NCBI GenBank assembly: GCA_012861695.1
Contig: JAAOOA010000002.1
Span: forward strand, 40,052,800-40,116,799
DNA: 64,000 bases
Source of the DNA: Trematomus loennbergii
Taxonomy: Eukaryota; Chordata; Actinopteri; Perciformes; Nototheniidae
Direction of reading: 5' to 3'
The position numbers were made by a program, and so were the translations under genes. Below are positions 23,501 through 48,432 of this stretch, in pieces. Within the stretch, counting starts at the first letter, position 1, and each line of letters begins with the position of its first letter. The notes beneath the pieces were generated by a model. It did no database searches. It had not been told where the DNA came from and saw nothing but the letters and a program-made list of their open reading frames with translations.

Positions 23501-26292
23501 CACTTTTGCTATTGAGCTTTCAATTGCCTTGCTGCCTAGAATAGCTTTCCAAGTATTTTTATGTTATGACTGCATGGGGGGCTTCCATGTGAGTATTTTG
23601 TTGTCGCTTCTGCGGGGTCATGGCAGGTTGCTGTGTGTCAGTGAGGAATGCTATTTGTTTTGGACTTTTTTTTATTTATGCAGCTGATCTGCTGTCTTGC
23701 TGCAACCACAGTGCGGATTTTTCAACATCTTACTAAACAATGAGATTCGTTTTTGTTATGCTGGATTTGTATTGCAGAACATATTGGTTGGAATAGATTT
23801 CAAGATCACATTGATTTGGGTCAGGTTTCAGTAATATGCTTGAATGGGTTTGTTACACTGTATGGACTTGGACTTCGCTGCTGGGTGAACCTACTTTGAA
23901 AAGTGGGTGAGCAAAGTCCCTGGAGATCTGAGCACGCCTGGGATAGCTGTTCATAAGGAGGGAGAAAGAAAAGATTGTTAGATATTTTATGCAACTACAA
24001 ATTTGATTTTATAATACGTTTCATTTACAGAGCGTTTTTTTTAAGAAACTGAAATACACTTTACAGGGTGGAAAAATCATAAAACATAATTGAAAACAAC
24101 ACTTAAAATATAGGTTTTGATCTGTGATTTGAACGTGGTGAGATTGTGGAAATCACGGATGTGTTTAATAGTAGTTTTTTTTTTGTCAAACATTAGTATT
24201 TGTATCTTGTAACATTTTGTATTTGTGTGTGTTTGTCCGTGGTTAACTTAAAAAAATAAACGTTGGAGTTTTCTAAAGGGAGGGTATAGTCAATAATTTA
24301 CAGGGTCAGTTTGTTGCTTTGCTCAGGGAGTGTTTTTCTTTTTTTTTCAGGCAGAGAGAGAAAGGGAGGGGGGGGTTTACCGTTTTCACTTTTTTGCTGT
24401 TGGCCTCGTGGGCTCTGTGTCTCTGCAGCAGCTCTTTGACGGTTGTCTTCACGCGGACGCCCTGATACACTCTCTGCTTATCTGCATGAAGAGAACAGCA
24501 TGTCACTCATGTGTGCTAAACACTCACCATTGAGGCAGACAATAGCAGACACTGACTCCTCTCCCCTTTCTGGTCTCCACTCTGCTCCCCCTCTCCTCCC
24601 CTACATTAATCCCACAACATGTTTTCGTCTCTAAAATCCCCCCAAAAACCCATTTCACAGTCTTTTTCTCCCCCAATAAACTGCAATCTCTCCATTTAAT
24701 GATCATGTGGCCATATTGTATACACCTTAATAAAAGTTTGAATGTGATTGTGAACATTGTGAACATATAACAACATTTATGTATTTTTTATCACATGATT
24801 GTCAAAGTTTTCTCCGTGCGTAAAAGTGATTTTTTTAGCGATCCTTGCGCGCTGTGGATCTGGAAAATGTATCCGATTTGTACCGACCCCAGCGCCCCTA
24901 AGTAGTCCGGGTCAGGGCTCTCTCTTTACGGCAACTCAAGCGTCTCCTATTACGCCCTCAGCAGACCCTTACAATGCAGTCTGTTTATGCTCCGAGCGCT
25001 CCAGCCACCCCGCCCTGACCAGGAAAGAGGAAAGCTGTACAAAATACGCCACCGTAAGTCTATATTTATGATCATAAACGCTTTAAACGAGAGAAATAAT
25101 GTTGATGGGTCAACGTTGCATCGATATACAAGTTGGAATAGGCGTACGATCGTTTGGTAGAGTTGGATAAAGGCGCTCGGGGAGAATGCGTAAAAAGCTG
25201 GAACGAGGCTGTCAGTCGATCGGTAGCTCAACCTTTTCTTAGTAAACGCGTATAATTAGTGGATCTGAGCTACAGTTGTGTATCAGAAAGTAAATGGGTC
25301 GGTAAATCTGTGCAAAAATATCTCTACGCGTTTAGCTCCACGTTACCGGTGTTCGGGCACCTCGTAAAAGTTTCAGTTTAAACAGATTGTTGTTGACTTT
25401 CTGAAAATTTACAAGTGCGATTTCAGTCTCATGCTGTTTATAATTCAAACCCCAACTCTTATCCAATCTGTAACTTTATTCAAATAACCCCAGCCCCTAC
25501 TTTGGATATATAACAGTGAAATTATACCGTATTGGGAATAATTTGCCGTATATTTTTCCTATAGGCGAAGCTTGATTAATGAAAGCAGAGAGAACGCCTC
25601 GCATAGGTGCACGTAATTCCGGCCCAAAGGCGTAATTTAAGGCACTCAGGAGTGGCGAGCCGTTTGGAAAAAGGTGATTTGATAACGAGACGAAGCCTCG
25701 GCTGCGAAAACATCATCTGATACATATTCATACGGCTAAATGCTACTTCGTGTTTTGTCTTAAATGTGGCAAACAGCGGGCCAAAATCGCACGGCAGACA
25801 CATCCCTCTCCAACACGGTTACTTATAACGTCCCATTACGCACACGCAACAACCGACAGAGACATTAACATGTTAAACCTTAGGAGTTTGTAATGATTTA
25901 TAAATTGTATTATAACTGATTGTTAACATGTGATGTGTAAGCGTATATAGAAGTTGATATTAAATCCATAAAAGTCAGTAAAGCTGTGTGGCCCGTTTCA
26001 ATGAAAAAAGTCAAATCTCCTTATCCATTAATGCACACAGGTGGCATTAAAGTAAGAATATTAATTATTAGGCGTTTAATTATACTGTTAGTCATCTCAT
26101 ATATTGTTTAAAAGTGTGATTAAAAGGAGAATATATAAACAAATCCTCCCTTTTATGCACATGTATCTTAAGATTTTTAAATGTTGTCACTAAACGTCTC
26201 TTTTTTTCCCTCTTTTCTCTTTTGTGCCTAACAGGAGAAAATGCACCAAAATGAAATACAGATGAAAATTCGTCGTGAAACTCACCAGACAT
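20156..26292 (-). CDS. pou2af3: POU2AF3 (OCA-T2 / COLCA2-like) POU-domain coactivator, 5 coding exons
   Basis: Second POU2AF/OCA coactivator; the mammalian protein partners POU2F3 in tuft cells. Coding exons: 26286-26292, 24381-24481, 23895-23946, 22816-23135, 20156-20502. All junctions are GT..AG and the phases agree only if the 52-nt exon 3 is included. The predicted protein is about 275 aa. Residues 7-21 read VYQGVRVKTTVKELL, preceded by MSDKQR, matching the MSEKPK..VYQGVRVK start of human COLCA2 as I recall it. The middle exon is Ser/Gly/Asn-rich with FNDIPQQFGDMMLPGNGY. The last exon has an S-run and an aromatic tail (PEYAPYYNPTDYPYACPVEE, then NYFRRDLQ). A one-base break in the C6 run at 20325-20330 separates the two halves of exon 5. 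The gene lies 3.9 kb downstream of pou2af2. Confidence 0.9.
20727..21236 (+). repeat. family F repeat, near full length
   Basis: Begins near ACATTTACTCAAGTACTGTAC and ends TGAATACTTCTTCCACCTC. Near full-length copy in this window. Confidence 0.72.
21236..21728. mobile_element. piggyBac-like MITE
   Basis: The right end ACACGACACAAGG is followed by TTAA (21729-21732). Inverted GGTCAAATCTGACC-type motifs lie near both ends. Minus-strand ORFs of 80 and 110 aa have no transposase signature. It shares the ACCTTATG/TGTTTTTCAT blocks with the piggyBac copy at 59567-60862. Confidence 0.5.
22170..22690 (-). repeat. family F repeat, reverse orientation
   Basis: Starts AGGTGGGAGAAGTACTG (inverse of the TACTTCTTCCACC end) and ends near GTAACTTTACACCACTG. 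Confidence 0.7.
22816..23135 (-). CDS. pou2af3: pou2af3 coding exon 4
   Basis: This 320-nt exon lies between the acceptor TATTTCCGTCAG and the donor GGGATG|GTAGGT, and runs from phase 1 to phase 0. It encodes RYEDPPSAISPDDARG, then DSSCGSQMHEEGSFNDIPQQ, FGDMMLPGNGYSG, a Ser/Asn/Gly stretch and ALSSDADYYGHGM. It corresponds to the large exon 4 of pou2af2 in position and phase. Confidence 0.9.
23895..23946 (-). CDS. pou2af3: pou2af3 coding exon 3 (52-nt micro-exon)
   Basis: Too short for an ORF scan. I located it because exon 2 ends in phase 0 while exon 4 needs phase 1. The acceptor follows a strong pyrimidine tract (CTTTCTCCCTCCTTATGAACAG) in the 23947-23975 region, and the donor is CAAA|GTAGGT. 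The 52 nt (3n+1) encode LSQACSDLQGLCSPTFQ plus one base. It occupies the same slot as the 40-nt exon 3 of pou2af2. Confidence 0.72.
24381..24481 (-). CDS. pou2af3: pou2af3 coding exon 2 (OCA motif)
   Basis: This 101-nt exon lies between the acceptor TTCTCTTCATGCAG and the donor ACG|GTAAAC, and runs from phase 1 to phase 0. It encodes DKQRVYQGVRVKTTVKELLQ, then RHRAHEANSKKVKT. Confidence 0.94.
24800..25860. promoter_or_regulatory. CpG-enriched, repeat-free part of pou2af3 intron 1
   Basis: This part of intron 1 has visibly more CpG than the surrounding DNA (for example six CpG in 25141-25200) and contains none of the repeat families seen elsewhere. Short ORFs here show no family resemblance. 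It could be an alternative promoter or enhancer; this is inference from composition only. Confidence 0.3.
26286..26292 (-). CDS. pou2af3: pou2af3 coding exon 1 (start codon)
   Basis: Only ATGTCTG is coding (26292-26286) before the strong donor GTGAGT, leaving phase 1. Joined to exon 2 it gives MSDKQRVYQG. Its 7 nt compare with 10 nt in pou2af2, and both first exons leave the same phase. Confidence 0.82.
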
Positions 26293-27473
26293 GATGGGGA
26301 AAGATGAAGAGAGGCTCCCTGGAGAAGACCTGTGGGACTCCACAACGTCCCTTTTCTGCCTCAGCAAAATGGCCAAGAACGAAATTTGTGCAAAAGTCTC
26401 CAAAAATCTCAACACAAATGTCCTACAGCAGTGTCAGAGCATCCAACAATATTGTATTATAGCTGGGGACATTTTAGTTTGAGATTTTCTGCCTCCATGC
26501 CTACTATTTAAAACCCCTAGAACTCAATGATTTGACAATGATTTGATTGCGCGTTACTTTCAATTTGAATATTCAGAGGCAACCGAGTTTTATCGATTTT
26601 TCCACAAAAACCACCACGCATCGACATTCTATAAGTTCTACTTTAATGTAATATAGCAGTATTTTACACTTTGACCAAAGAAAGCATACTTTTATTAATT
26701 TTATCCTCCTTTTGCAATATCAGAGCATCACACCCCCTCATTAAGCACTGATGGTCTTGGTGCTCATTGTGCGCAACTTAAACTCAGCAGGGCAGCTTAA
26801 ATGTACAATTGTACACTTATTGCATCCAGTTTGCATGTCGAGAATATATTTAAAACATATCTTTAAGCTTTACTCCAGAAAAAAGCGCATAAAAGTGGCA
26901 ACAGAGTGGGCGTGGCAAAGGGCAGTAGCCATCTTTGGCATCGCAGGCCTTCAGCTCTTCTAGCAAGTGCTGTGAGCACATCAGCTGCTGAGGCTGTTGA
27001 GACAACTCTCTGCTAATATCTGCTTTTAACATTTTATATTTAGATATTTGAAATTATTTTTTAAAATATCCTTTTATATTATATTATAAATGTTTTAAAA
27101 AGGAAAAATTGTAATATAAGTATTACATCCAACATAATTAAAAATGTTTTACTGAAGGTCCCCAATCTGGCAGGGCATCTTTTCGTTTTTAAATAAACCT
27201 TCCTAATTAAAAAAGAAATCACTTTCATCAAAAACTGCTGTTATTATTTCAATCATTTATAGTTGCATTGAGACATTTTTAAGTGCTCCGTGCATCACAT
27301 ATATGCACACCAGCCTGTATGTGGCGATGGACTTAAAGATAATAATACACTCAGTTATTAAAATTACAGTGAAAAAAACCAACACACTTATTTTATTTAC
27401 AATATTATGTCCTATTTAGCCAGCTGGGACAATTGTTCTGTCAAACTGGTCAAACATGATATGCGAAATCCCA

Positions 27474-27535
27474 TATTATTATTATTACTATTATTATTAT
27501 CATTATTAATATTATTATTATTATTAATATTATTT
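27474..27535. repeat. (TTA)n-rich low-complexity tract
   Basis: Imperfect ATT/TTA trinucleotides over about 60 bp. A shorter perfect (ATT)n tract is in pou2af2 intron 3 at 31857-31884. Confidence 0.9.
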
Positions 27536-28339
27536 ATATATATTAATGTATATATGTTTTTTGAAGACCATATTATCATTACTAATATATACATTTTTTA
27601 TATATATTCTATTATAAGACTTAATTATTATAATTTAAGCTATTTTCATGACTATTGACATTGTTATGACCAGAACTAGTTGATGACTATTAGTAGTTGC
27701 AATATTAGTATCCTTCCCTCTATGAGTAATATTTAGCTTTTTATTCTTATTTTATTCAGAATACGATACGAAAATACTTTAATGGTCAGATCAGATTAAA
27801 ATGTATGCTAAATAGGTAATTCACAAAAAGGGATTATTTTCTCGGTATTTGTTTCACACACTTCAAATATCAAGGTATTAGGAGAAAACCAATCGGCAAT
27901 TGTGTTCACTTTCCCCTGTTTAAAAGCCCTCTTTGGTAAACGAAAGCAGTTGGTAGTGGTATATTCCCACTCCTCACTACACAGAGCCCACTCCCTGTCC
28001 CTGCTCTGCGGCTCTCCCTGTTGGTGCTGCAGGTTAAAGGCTGGCGCGCCCTCTAGTGGTCACACTTCAGAACGCCTGTCTGTATCAGCAGTGCATGCTT
28101 TTACTTTTAAACGACTGAGAATTAATTCACCAATATTCAAGTTTTTTTCACGTTAACACCCTTTTATCATCTCTGATGAAAAAACCCCACTAATATATAT
28201 ATATATATACACAAGGATGTGCAGTATAGATCCTATTCAACCAATCAAAGAAAAAAAAAAAAAGTAAAAATCCACATACTGAAGATAACCAAGCGTTTCT
28301 ACTTTGACAATGAATATATGAAATAGCTCAGATGCAATG

Positions 28340-28825
28340 TTTAAAAGTACTTTAACTCAAGTACTATACCAATGTTGACGTACTTCTTGAGTATTGTCTG
28401 TTTTACAATATTTTATACTTCTACTCCACTAAAATGTAGAAGTGATGGTTGTACGTTTTACTCCACTACATTTATGAGTTGGTTTCTTTGCAGGTTCATA
28501 TTATTGCAAAAAATAATTAAACAAATGAATTATGATGTATTATTATGAATTAAGATTGTACAAAAAGTGATTAAAGTTAGCCCCCCACCCAAAAATGATG
28601 TACACATTAATGGATCACTAATTATAATCCTGGGATATAAAACTTTTTTTTTTCTTTCTGGAAATGGCCCATTTGTATAATGAGTACTTTCAGTTTTGGT
28701 ACTAGAAGTATATATTGATAATTTTACTTTTGTAGTTTTACTCACGTAAGATTTTGAATGCCAGACTTTTCCTTACTTGTAACAGAGTCTTACTTTACCC
28801 AAAATTCCGAGTGCTCCTTCCACCA
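28340..28825 (+). repeat. family F repeat
   Basis: TACTTTAACTCAAGTACT through GAGTGCTCCTTCCACCACTG, matching the other F copies. Confidence 0.7.
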
Positions 28826-29903
28826 CTGCTTGGTTGAAAAGCTTGATGAAAAATAAGTGTTATGTTTATTCGATAATATTTAATATTATCTCCCATATTT
28901 AGCATTTATTAAAACTACTTACACACACTTTTTAAATGGTTTATAACACACACAAGTGTTGGTGTAGGCATATATAATGATATTTGAATGTGTTTATTAA
29001 TGTTTTTGATTACTGCTCTCAAGAAGCATTCATAACTGGTGTATAGACAGTTAATAACATATTTAATCATCGATAATCACTTGTCATCTGAGAGGATATC
29101 ACACCATTATAAATCTTATTTTATTCGTGATTAACTGTAAAGTAAATGAGAAGTTCAAATCTAAAATGATTTCCAACACAATGGGGTAAAAAATCTGGAG
29201 CTCACATAAGTGAAAAGTATATTTTATACATCAAACAGTGCTGACTGTATTCATCAAACAATCTTTAGAAGAACAAATCATTTTTACATTAAAGGTTTTT
29301 GTTGTACATTGTAATAAAATGTGTGAAAGAATGTTAGCATCCAATGTGTTTTAATTTCTGTTATCTTTTCAACATCAATGATATTTTATGGCAGGATACT
29401 CTGTCCTTTTTCAATCATAGGTGTCAACCAAAACAAAATTAAACACAACACATTTCCTCACATGTAATTACAACTTCAGTGTAGTTAGTAATAGTGTGTT
29501 ATAAACCAGTTATTAGTTGTTTGTACTGTATGGTGATTTTGAATGCTATTGCACATCTGAGATGACCAGAAACTGGACGTTACAACCTTCATTATATTTT
29601 AGGGACAGAAGTCTAAAAAGACTAAAATGTGCAAAGAAAATGTCCATATCTTAGAAACTACAATAAAGTAAATCATGTTTTTGGTATCTGAAACCCCATA
29701 AGTTAAAAATCAAAGATATGTACACATGTTCAGTGTAAACAAATGTATATGAAAAGATTTAACAAACACAATGTTAGCGCTTTTCTTAATTCCTTGATAC
29801 AAATTCAATTTTTCACGTGATCAGAAAAATATGTGTGGCATTTTCTCTTCTTATCATTCTTATTGCTCTTGTTTTGGCACAAATTGGTTAACTTCATATA
29901 TTG

Positions 29904-29920
29904 TTTATTTAATTTTTATT
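29904..29920 (-). terminator. candidate poly(A) signals of pou2af2
   Basis: Two AATAAA hexamers on the minus strand (29909-29904 and 29920-29915) lie about 270-285 nt past the pou2af2 stop codon, a reasonable 3' UTR length. The assignment rests on position only. Confidence 0.4.
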
Positions 29921-30188
29921 TTAAGGCTTATAGGTGTGTTACAAATCAAGCAAAAAGGACACACATGTGCTTTTGATTTAGTTTTTTACAAATAAGTATA
30001 CATTTCACTTTGGTCAAACTATGCTACTTCACTAACAAAACTTGAATCCTTTCTTTGTACATGGCGGAAATTGTCTTCAAATCACACTTTTACAGATGTT
30101 TGAGTCTTCTCTGTTCTGTCAAGCGCTTGTTCAGTGTTCAATAGTCTGTGAGACCTCCATCTTGTTAGAGATGGAGACCCTCCTGCGG

Positions 30189-43013
<12,825 letters not shown>

Positions 43014-43253
43014 GATGCTGTTGAGCTCACACACAAACACTGTCACACACTGTCACACACACACAGGTGCCTCTCTGTTCTGTATTTGCCTACAGTAGAT
43101 GAATCCCAGTGTGCAGCAGCACCATACTGAGTGGCGTGCCGCGGTGGAGCTTTAACTACGCTGTCAGGAGGGCAGGGACACATGGAACATGCCACCTCAC
43201 ACTGCAGTCATGAGGAGGCAGCTTTTCAAAATGACCTTTATCTATTTGTTTAA

Positions 43254-43294
43254 ATGCAAATGTTTGGTAGGGACGTTTTTTAGACTATTTGCAT
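43254..43294. promoter_or_regulatory. two octamer motifs upstream of pou2af2
   Basis: ATGCAAAT at 43254-43261 and its reverse complement ATTTGCAT at 43287-43294 are exact POU-factor octamers, 240-280 bp upstream of the pou2af2 start codon. A further exact octamer is in intron 1 (42195-42202), and two more are in intron 2 (35688-35695 and 37989-37996). Binding is inferred, not shown. Confidence 0.4.
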
Positions 43295-43821
43295 CTGCAG
43301 TGAAGATTAGGGGTTGGAAGCATCAGGGGAATGGAAGAGAGACGGGGAAGCTGCGTGTCACTCCTCCCTGAGCCCTTACTCATCATCCAAATTCTAAAGG
43401 ATATATTGTTTCCACATTGTGATTTTGTTGATGCTGCTGTGGGATGGATTCTGATATTGTTTCAGTTTGAGAGTTGGCATCTCTGGAATAAATACAACTT
43501 TTACAAAGAAGCTTAAAATGTACCAAAGCATCTTTTTTTCTGTTTGTAGGTTTGCATCTCAGGTCAGACAGTTGATAGCACACTGCCTCCTGCCACAAAT
43601 AAGTAACTTTTTAATCTTTTCTTTTTGCATAAAAGGACATTCATGTGCAATCTTCGGCTCAAATTGATATGCTGAAATTTGTATAAAATGTAAACTGAAA
43701 ACAAATAAATCACCTCAACCTTTTGTTTATAGAAGAGGGGTGAATCACTCAAGGCACGTTCTGCTTAACAGAATGTAGAGAAGTAATTTGACTCAGGTAT
43801 TCTAGTTAGGAACAACTTTGT

Positions 43822-44690
43822 AAGGTACTTGTACTTTATTATTTTCATTTTATGCTGCTTTTTCTTTCTGCTACACACTTCAGAAGCCAATATTTTAACT
43901 TTTTACTCCGCTACATTTATCTGACAGCTTTAGTTACTTTACAAATTCAGACGATTAGCTAATACAAAACATACACCAACTAATGTATAAACATTGACAT
44001 ATAATTCTAAGGAGCAGCAATAAACAAAGTAAGTAACATTTTCTTTACTTTTACCAGCTGTGATAGAAACATTATTGTGTCAATAATCATAATACAGTAT
44101 TTTTATATATTTTATTCTGAAATGTTTTTTACGCTTAATAAGTACTTTTGATGCCAGTACTTTAAATTAAATCAAATATTGCTACTTTTTACTTAAAGTG
44201 GCCCTATAATGTTTTTTGGGGGTTAACCTTCCCTGATGTGCATTAGGTTTATGTACATGTAAATGGTCTACAAAGTCTAAAATCCCTGTGCTCCCTCCAG
44301 GGGGAGTTTCTCTCCAACTCCCCACCTGCCTGAAACGCCTCCATTGGACTCCTTTGTTTACTTCCGTAACATAATGACATCACTATGTAACACTCACACC
44401 TCTATTTGCTAGTACTCTGTTATAGGCTATGGGGTGGGACATCTCTGAGCATTTGACCAATCCCACCAAAGCCGGCCAGCTAACCAATCAGAGCAGACTG
44501 GGCTCTGGTTTCAGACAGAGGGTGAAAAGAGGTGCTGCAGCACAGGCAGTATGAGAAAAATAAAGAGCTTGTTTTAACATTAAAGCATGTAAACATGTCA
44601 CAATAGAGGCACACAATATAAATATGACCCAGAAAATGTGCATAAGAGGACCCCGTAACTATAAAAAAAGTACTTCTTCCAACACTACTG
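43822..44690 (+). repeat. family F repeat split by a family C element
   Basis: The F left part 43822-44192 ends at TTAA 44193-44196. Family C occupies 44197-44656, and F resumes with AAGTACTTCTTCCAACAC. The same target logic as at 10370. Confidence 0.68.
44197..44656 (+). mobile_element. family C element nested in family F
   Basis: AGTGGCCCTATAATG at the left, GAAAATGTGCATAAGAGGAC at the right. The left TTAA is intact and the right copy is lost or mutated. Confidence 0.66.
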
Positions 44691-45254
44691 GTTTATAACA
44701 AGGCTTCAATCTGACCTTTTTTTCCTCTGATTTGGTGTTTAGTCAAATTGTTTTTGTGATGCAGATATGAAAAATATTTGTTTCACTTAAACATTCATAA
44801 CAAATTATCAAAATATTAAAATAACATAATTAATGCCTACTTGGATTTGCAAGCAGTTAGTTGTGATACATTAAAAGGCAGATCCAAACACTAATTGCAC
44901 ATTTATTACGATGGTGATACATGCTTAACATACTCTTAATAAATAGCCTTTCACATGTTGTCTTTATGATCTGAATCATACCTTATCCACCAAGTTCAGA
45001 AACAGTGTGTACAGCAGCTCACTATAAACACAGTATTTCGGCATGAGATGAGAGTTCAGCAATCAGTAAGATATGATTATCTGTGATCGCGCACAATACA
45101 ATAAGAGCACTATAGGAAATATAAGGCTAAAATAATTGTATGATTGAACTATAAAAACATAGTTTAGTGGTAGCCGGCACATTCAGGGGTACATAACAAT
45201 GAGCTAACATTAATAAAACCCAGCTTATATAAGTTATTTGTATCAAGAGGCAGA

Positions 45255-45578
45255 GCAATTAAAGACTTTTTTTTCTCCTGAACTTCAGCAACTGTAAAAA
45301 GCGCTTTCGAACGGCAATGCCGTGGTTGTCTCCTCCTGATTGGTGGAGTTGGCCCAATAGCCGTAGCGCCACTGTCCTGACGTCAGGACAGTGTTCAAAT
45401 CTGGATCAGTTTTTATCAGATCCGTTGCAGCCCCTTTTTTAGAGATTTGGGTATGGAGGAAAATAGAGAGGGTTGTGTTTTCTGACACTTGGTGAGTTCC
45501 CTGGAACACCGGGGACACATATTCATGTATAAAAGACGTACAAAAGTGCATTTTGCATGATAGGTCCCCTTTAAATAA
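45255..45578 (-). mobile_element. family D TTAA element, truncated reverse copy
   Basis: The reverse complement of family D (49393-49887), complete at the CATGATAGGTCCCCTTTAA end and truncated at the other. Contains the 24-bp palindrome (45370-45393). Confidence 0.72.
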
Positions 45579-46142
45579 AGTTCTGATGAGAAAAACAGTT
45601 TTTTACATTTTTTTTTATTAGATTTGTATGATCAAACACTAAAATAAATACAGAACCTAAAGTTCTACAGCTAGAATACTGTTATTTTACAGCTTTTTTC
45701 TAACATTTTCCAATCAAACAGGTTCAATAAAATCACAAAATGTTCTGTAGGAAAGAATTACTCTTAAAATATAAAAATATTTGTAGAATTATAGTACAAC
45801 TAATGAATACAGCATTTCATATTTAAACATTATACTTATAAACAGTCGAAACAAAAAGTAAGTTGAATTTTTTAAGATTACTTTGAAACATTCTCAACTG
45901 AAACTAACAGAAATTACAAAATGGCAACATATGTTCACATTGTCAATTTGAAGGAGCAGTGTGCAGGATTTAGTACGTCTAACAATGGGGATGTAGGTTC
46001 CAACCAATGGATAACTTGTTCACTCACCCTCCTATCCCAAGTTTGTAGGAGAATGTATATTGGCTGCAAAAAACTTGAGGCCCAATCATGTTTCCTCTGT
46101 CCATTCTGCGCTACTGTAGACGTGGCAGTGCAACCTAGAGGA

Positions 46143-47470
46143 CAAAAGATCAGAATCAGAAACGGGTTTATTGCCAGGTAGGTTCACACGTATGAGGAAT
46201 TTGACTAGGTGTCGTGGTGAATACATACAAATAAAAAACAAAAATCAAAAAAAGTACACAGATAGCGAACTATATTAAGAACACTGTAATAAAAATATAG
46301 TAAGATAGCAATAAAATAAAGCAGTAATATACATCGAAATAGAATGCAATAAATAATAGAATATAAAATATGTGCAGTAAGCAATATTTAAACATTGCAT
46401 TATTTACCATCCTGTGATCTCCATTATGTAATGCATAGAGTCTGCGTTGTGGATGAGGTAAAGTGTCAGTGGGGGGGCCTTGTTGAGGTGGCGAGAGGTT
46501 TTGGTCCTGATGGAGAGAGGTTTTGGTCCTGATGGAGAGAGGTTTGGTCCTGATGGAGAGAGGTTTTGGTCCTGATGGAGAGAGGTTTTGGTCCTGATGG
46601 AGCGCAGCCTCCTGCCAGAGGGGAGGGGGGTGAACAGTTTGTGTCCAGGGTGGGAGGGGTCGGCCACTATCTTCCTGCCCGCCTCAGGGTCCTGGAGGCA
46701 TGCAGGGATGGCAGATTGCAGCCGATCACCTTCTCTGCAGAGCGGATGACACGCTGCAGCCTGCCCTTATCCTTGGCTGTGGCTGCAGCGTACCAGATGG
46801 TGATGGAGGAGGTGAGGATGGACTCCATGATGGAGGTGTAGAAGTTCACCATCATCGTCTTTGGCAGGTTGAATTTCTTCAGCTGCCTCAGGAAGAACAT
46901 CCTCTGCTGGGCTTTTTTGATGAGGGAGCTGCTGTTCTGCTCCCATTTGAGGTCCTGGGCGATGATGGTGCCCAGGAAGCGGAAAGACTCCACAGCAGTA
47001 CTGGGGAGTCACACAGAGTGATGGGGGCGGGGGCTGCGTTCTTCCTAAAGTCCACAACCATCTCCACTGTCTTGAGAGCGTTGAGCTCCAGGTGGTTTTC
47101 CCACACCAGGTCACCAGATGGTCCATCTCCCACCTGTAGGCAGACTCGTCCCCACCAGAGATGAGTCCGATGAGCGTGGTGTCGTCTGAACTTCAGGAGC
47201 TTGACAGACTGGTGACTGGAGGTGCAGCTGTTGGTGTACAGGGAGAAGAGCAGAGGGGAAAGAACGCAGCCTTGAGGGGAACCGGTGCTGATGGTCAGAG
47301 ACGTGTTTCCCCAGCCTCACGTGCTGCTTCCTGTCAGACAGGAAGTCTGTGATCCACCTGCAGCTGGGAGAGCTTGTCCTGCAGCAGAGCTGGGATGATG
47401 GTGTTGAAGGCAGAGCTGAAGTCCACAAACAGGATCCTGGCGTAGGTTCCTGCTGTGTCCAGGTGCTGGA
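46143..47470 (-). pseudogene. 5'-truncated L2-like LINE reverse transcriptase fragment
   Basis: Minus-strand LINE end. Shifted frames carry ILFVDFSSAFNTI-like sequence near 47400-47440, a damaged FADD-type motif near 47185, then SFRFLGTIIAQDLKWEQN and KKAQQRMFFLRQLKKFNLP, and HPGHKLFTPLPSGRRLRSIR at the C-terminus. A 23-bp unit is repeated about five times at 46495-46605. The 3' end reaches 46143 (GGGTTTATTGCC on plus). Several frameshifts make it inactive. Confidence 0.8.
46495..46605. repeat. 23-bp tandem repeat inside the LINE
   Basis: Five copies of GGTTTTGGTCCTGATGGAGA-type units, expanding the SIRTKT-coding end of the LINE. Confidence 0.92.
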
Positions 47471-47561
47471 GGAGGAAGTGAAGTGATAACTATTAGTAAA
47501 CCATAATGATGGATGTTATTATCAGCAGCTGCCAATAGATCCCCTAAATCTTGTATGATGG

Positions 47562-47686
<125 letters not shown>

Positions 47687-48432
47687 GAGCATCCCAAGGG
47701 CATTGATTATTTCATAAGTTTAGAAGGGGGGAACATAGTCTAACAACAGTTAGCTTTTGTTAATTTTACCTCGAGCCAAACTTGTGATACTTGTTTCTGA
47801 AATCCCTTTCTCTTAAAGTGAATAAAAAAAAAAAAACAATGGAGCTTACCCTAAAACTAACCACTGGATTGCTTGTCTAACATGACCTAGTCCATAAATG
47901 AGGTAAGGGTGGGAACAATCAAACGCACCCTCCCAGGCACTGCGTGTTAGCGAAGTACAACTGGGATTTCGAGGGAAGATATGCTTGGTCAATTCTTAAT
48001 AAAAAAGAAAAACCAACAAATTGAGCACTTGAGTTTTCATTAGCAGCGCCTAGCTACAGCTGCGGAGCTTCGGTCAATACCACTAACAGTCTATTTCCTT
48101 AAAATGGTACATTCGCTGAATCTATATTTTCATCTTCAGGTGATTAAATCTGCATAATTCCCTGTACAATAAGATTCGAGCATTTTGTAATCCAGTGAGG
48201 AAATTCAAGACCAGTAAATATTGATTGATTAAACAACACTAAATAAAATGTTAGTGTTTTCTTCAAACTCAGACTCTCTGCTGCGGCTGTACCTCAAAAG
48301 ACAAAACAATTGTCTGATGATCTTTGTTGAACAAGGTCTGATTGTCCTGTACATGTACAATGTGGGGTATTTTTAAATACTTTACTAAACCAGATTCAAT
48401 ATTATGTTAGACACAAGTTAGTTATTACTCAC

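Larger units (their letters stand above)
26293..30188. other. spacer between pou2af2 and pou2af3
   Basis: Contains the pou2af3 promoter side (26293-27400), a TTA-rich tract (27474-27535), a family F copy (28340-28825) and the pou2af2 3' UTR. A minus-strand CTATAATA lies near 26460 but its role is unproven. Confidence 0.5.
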
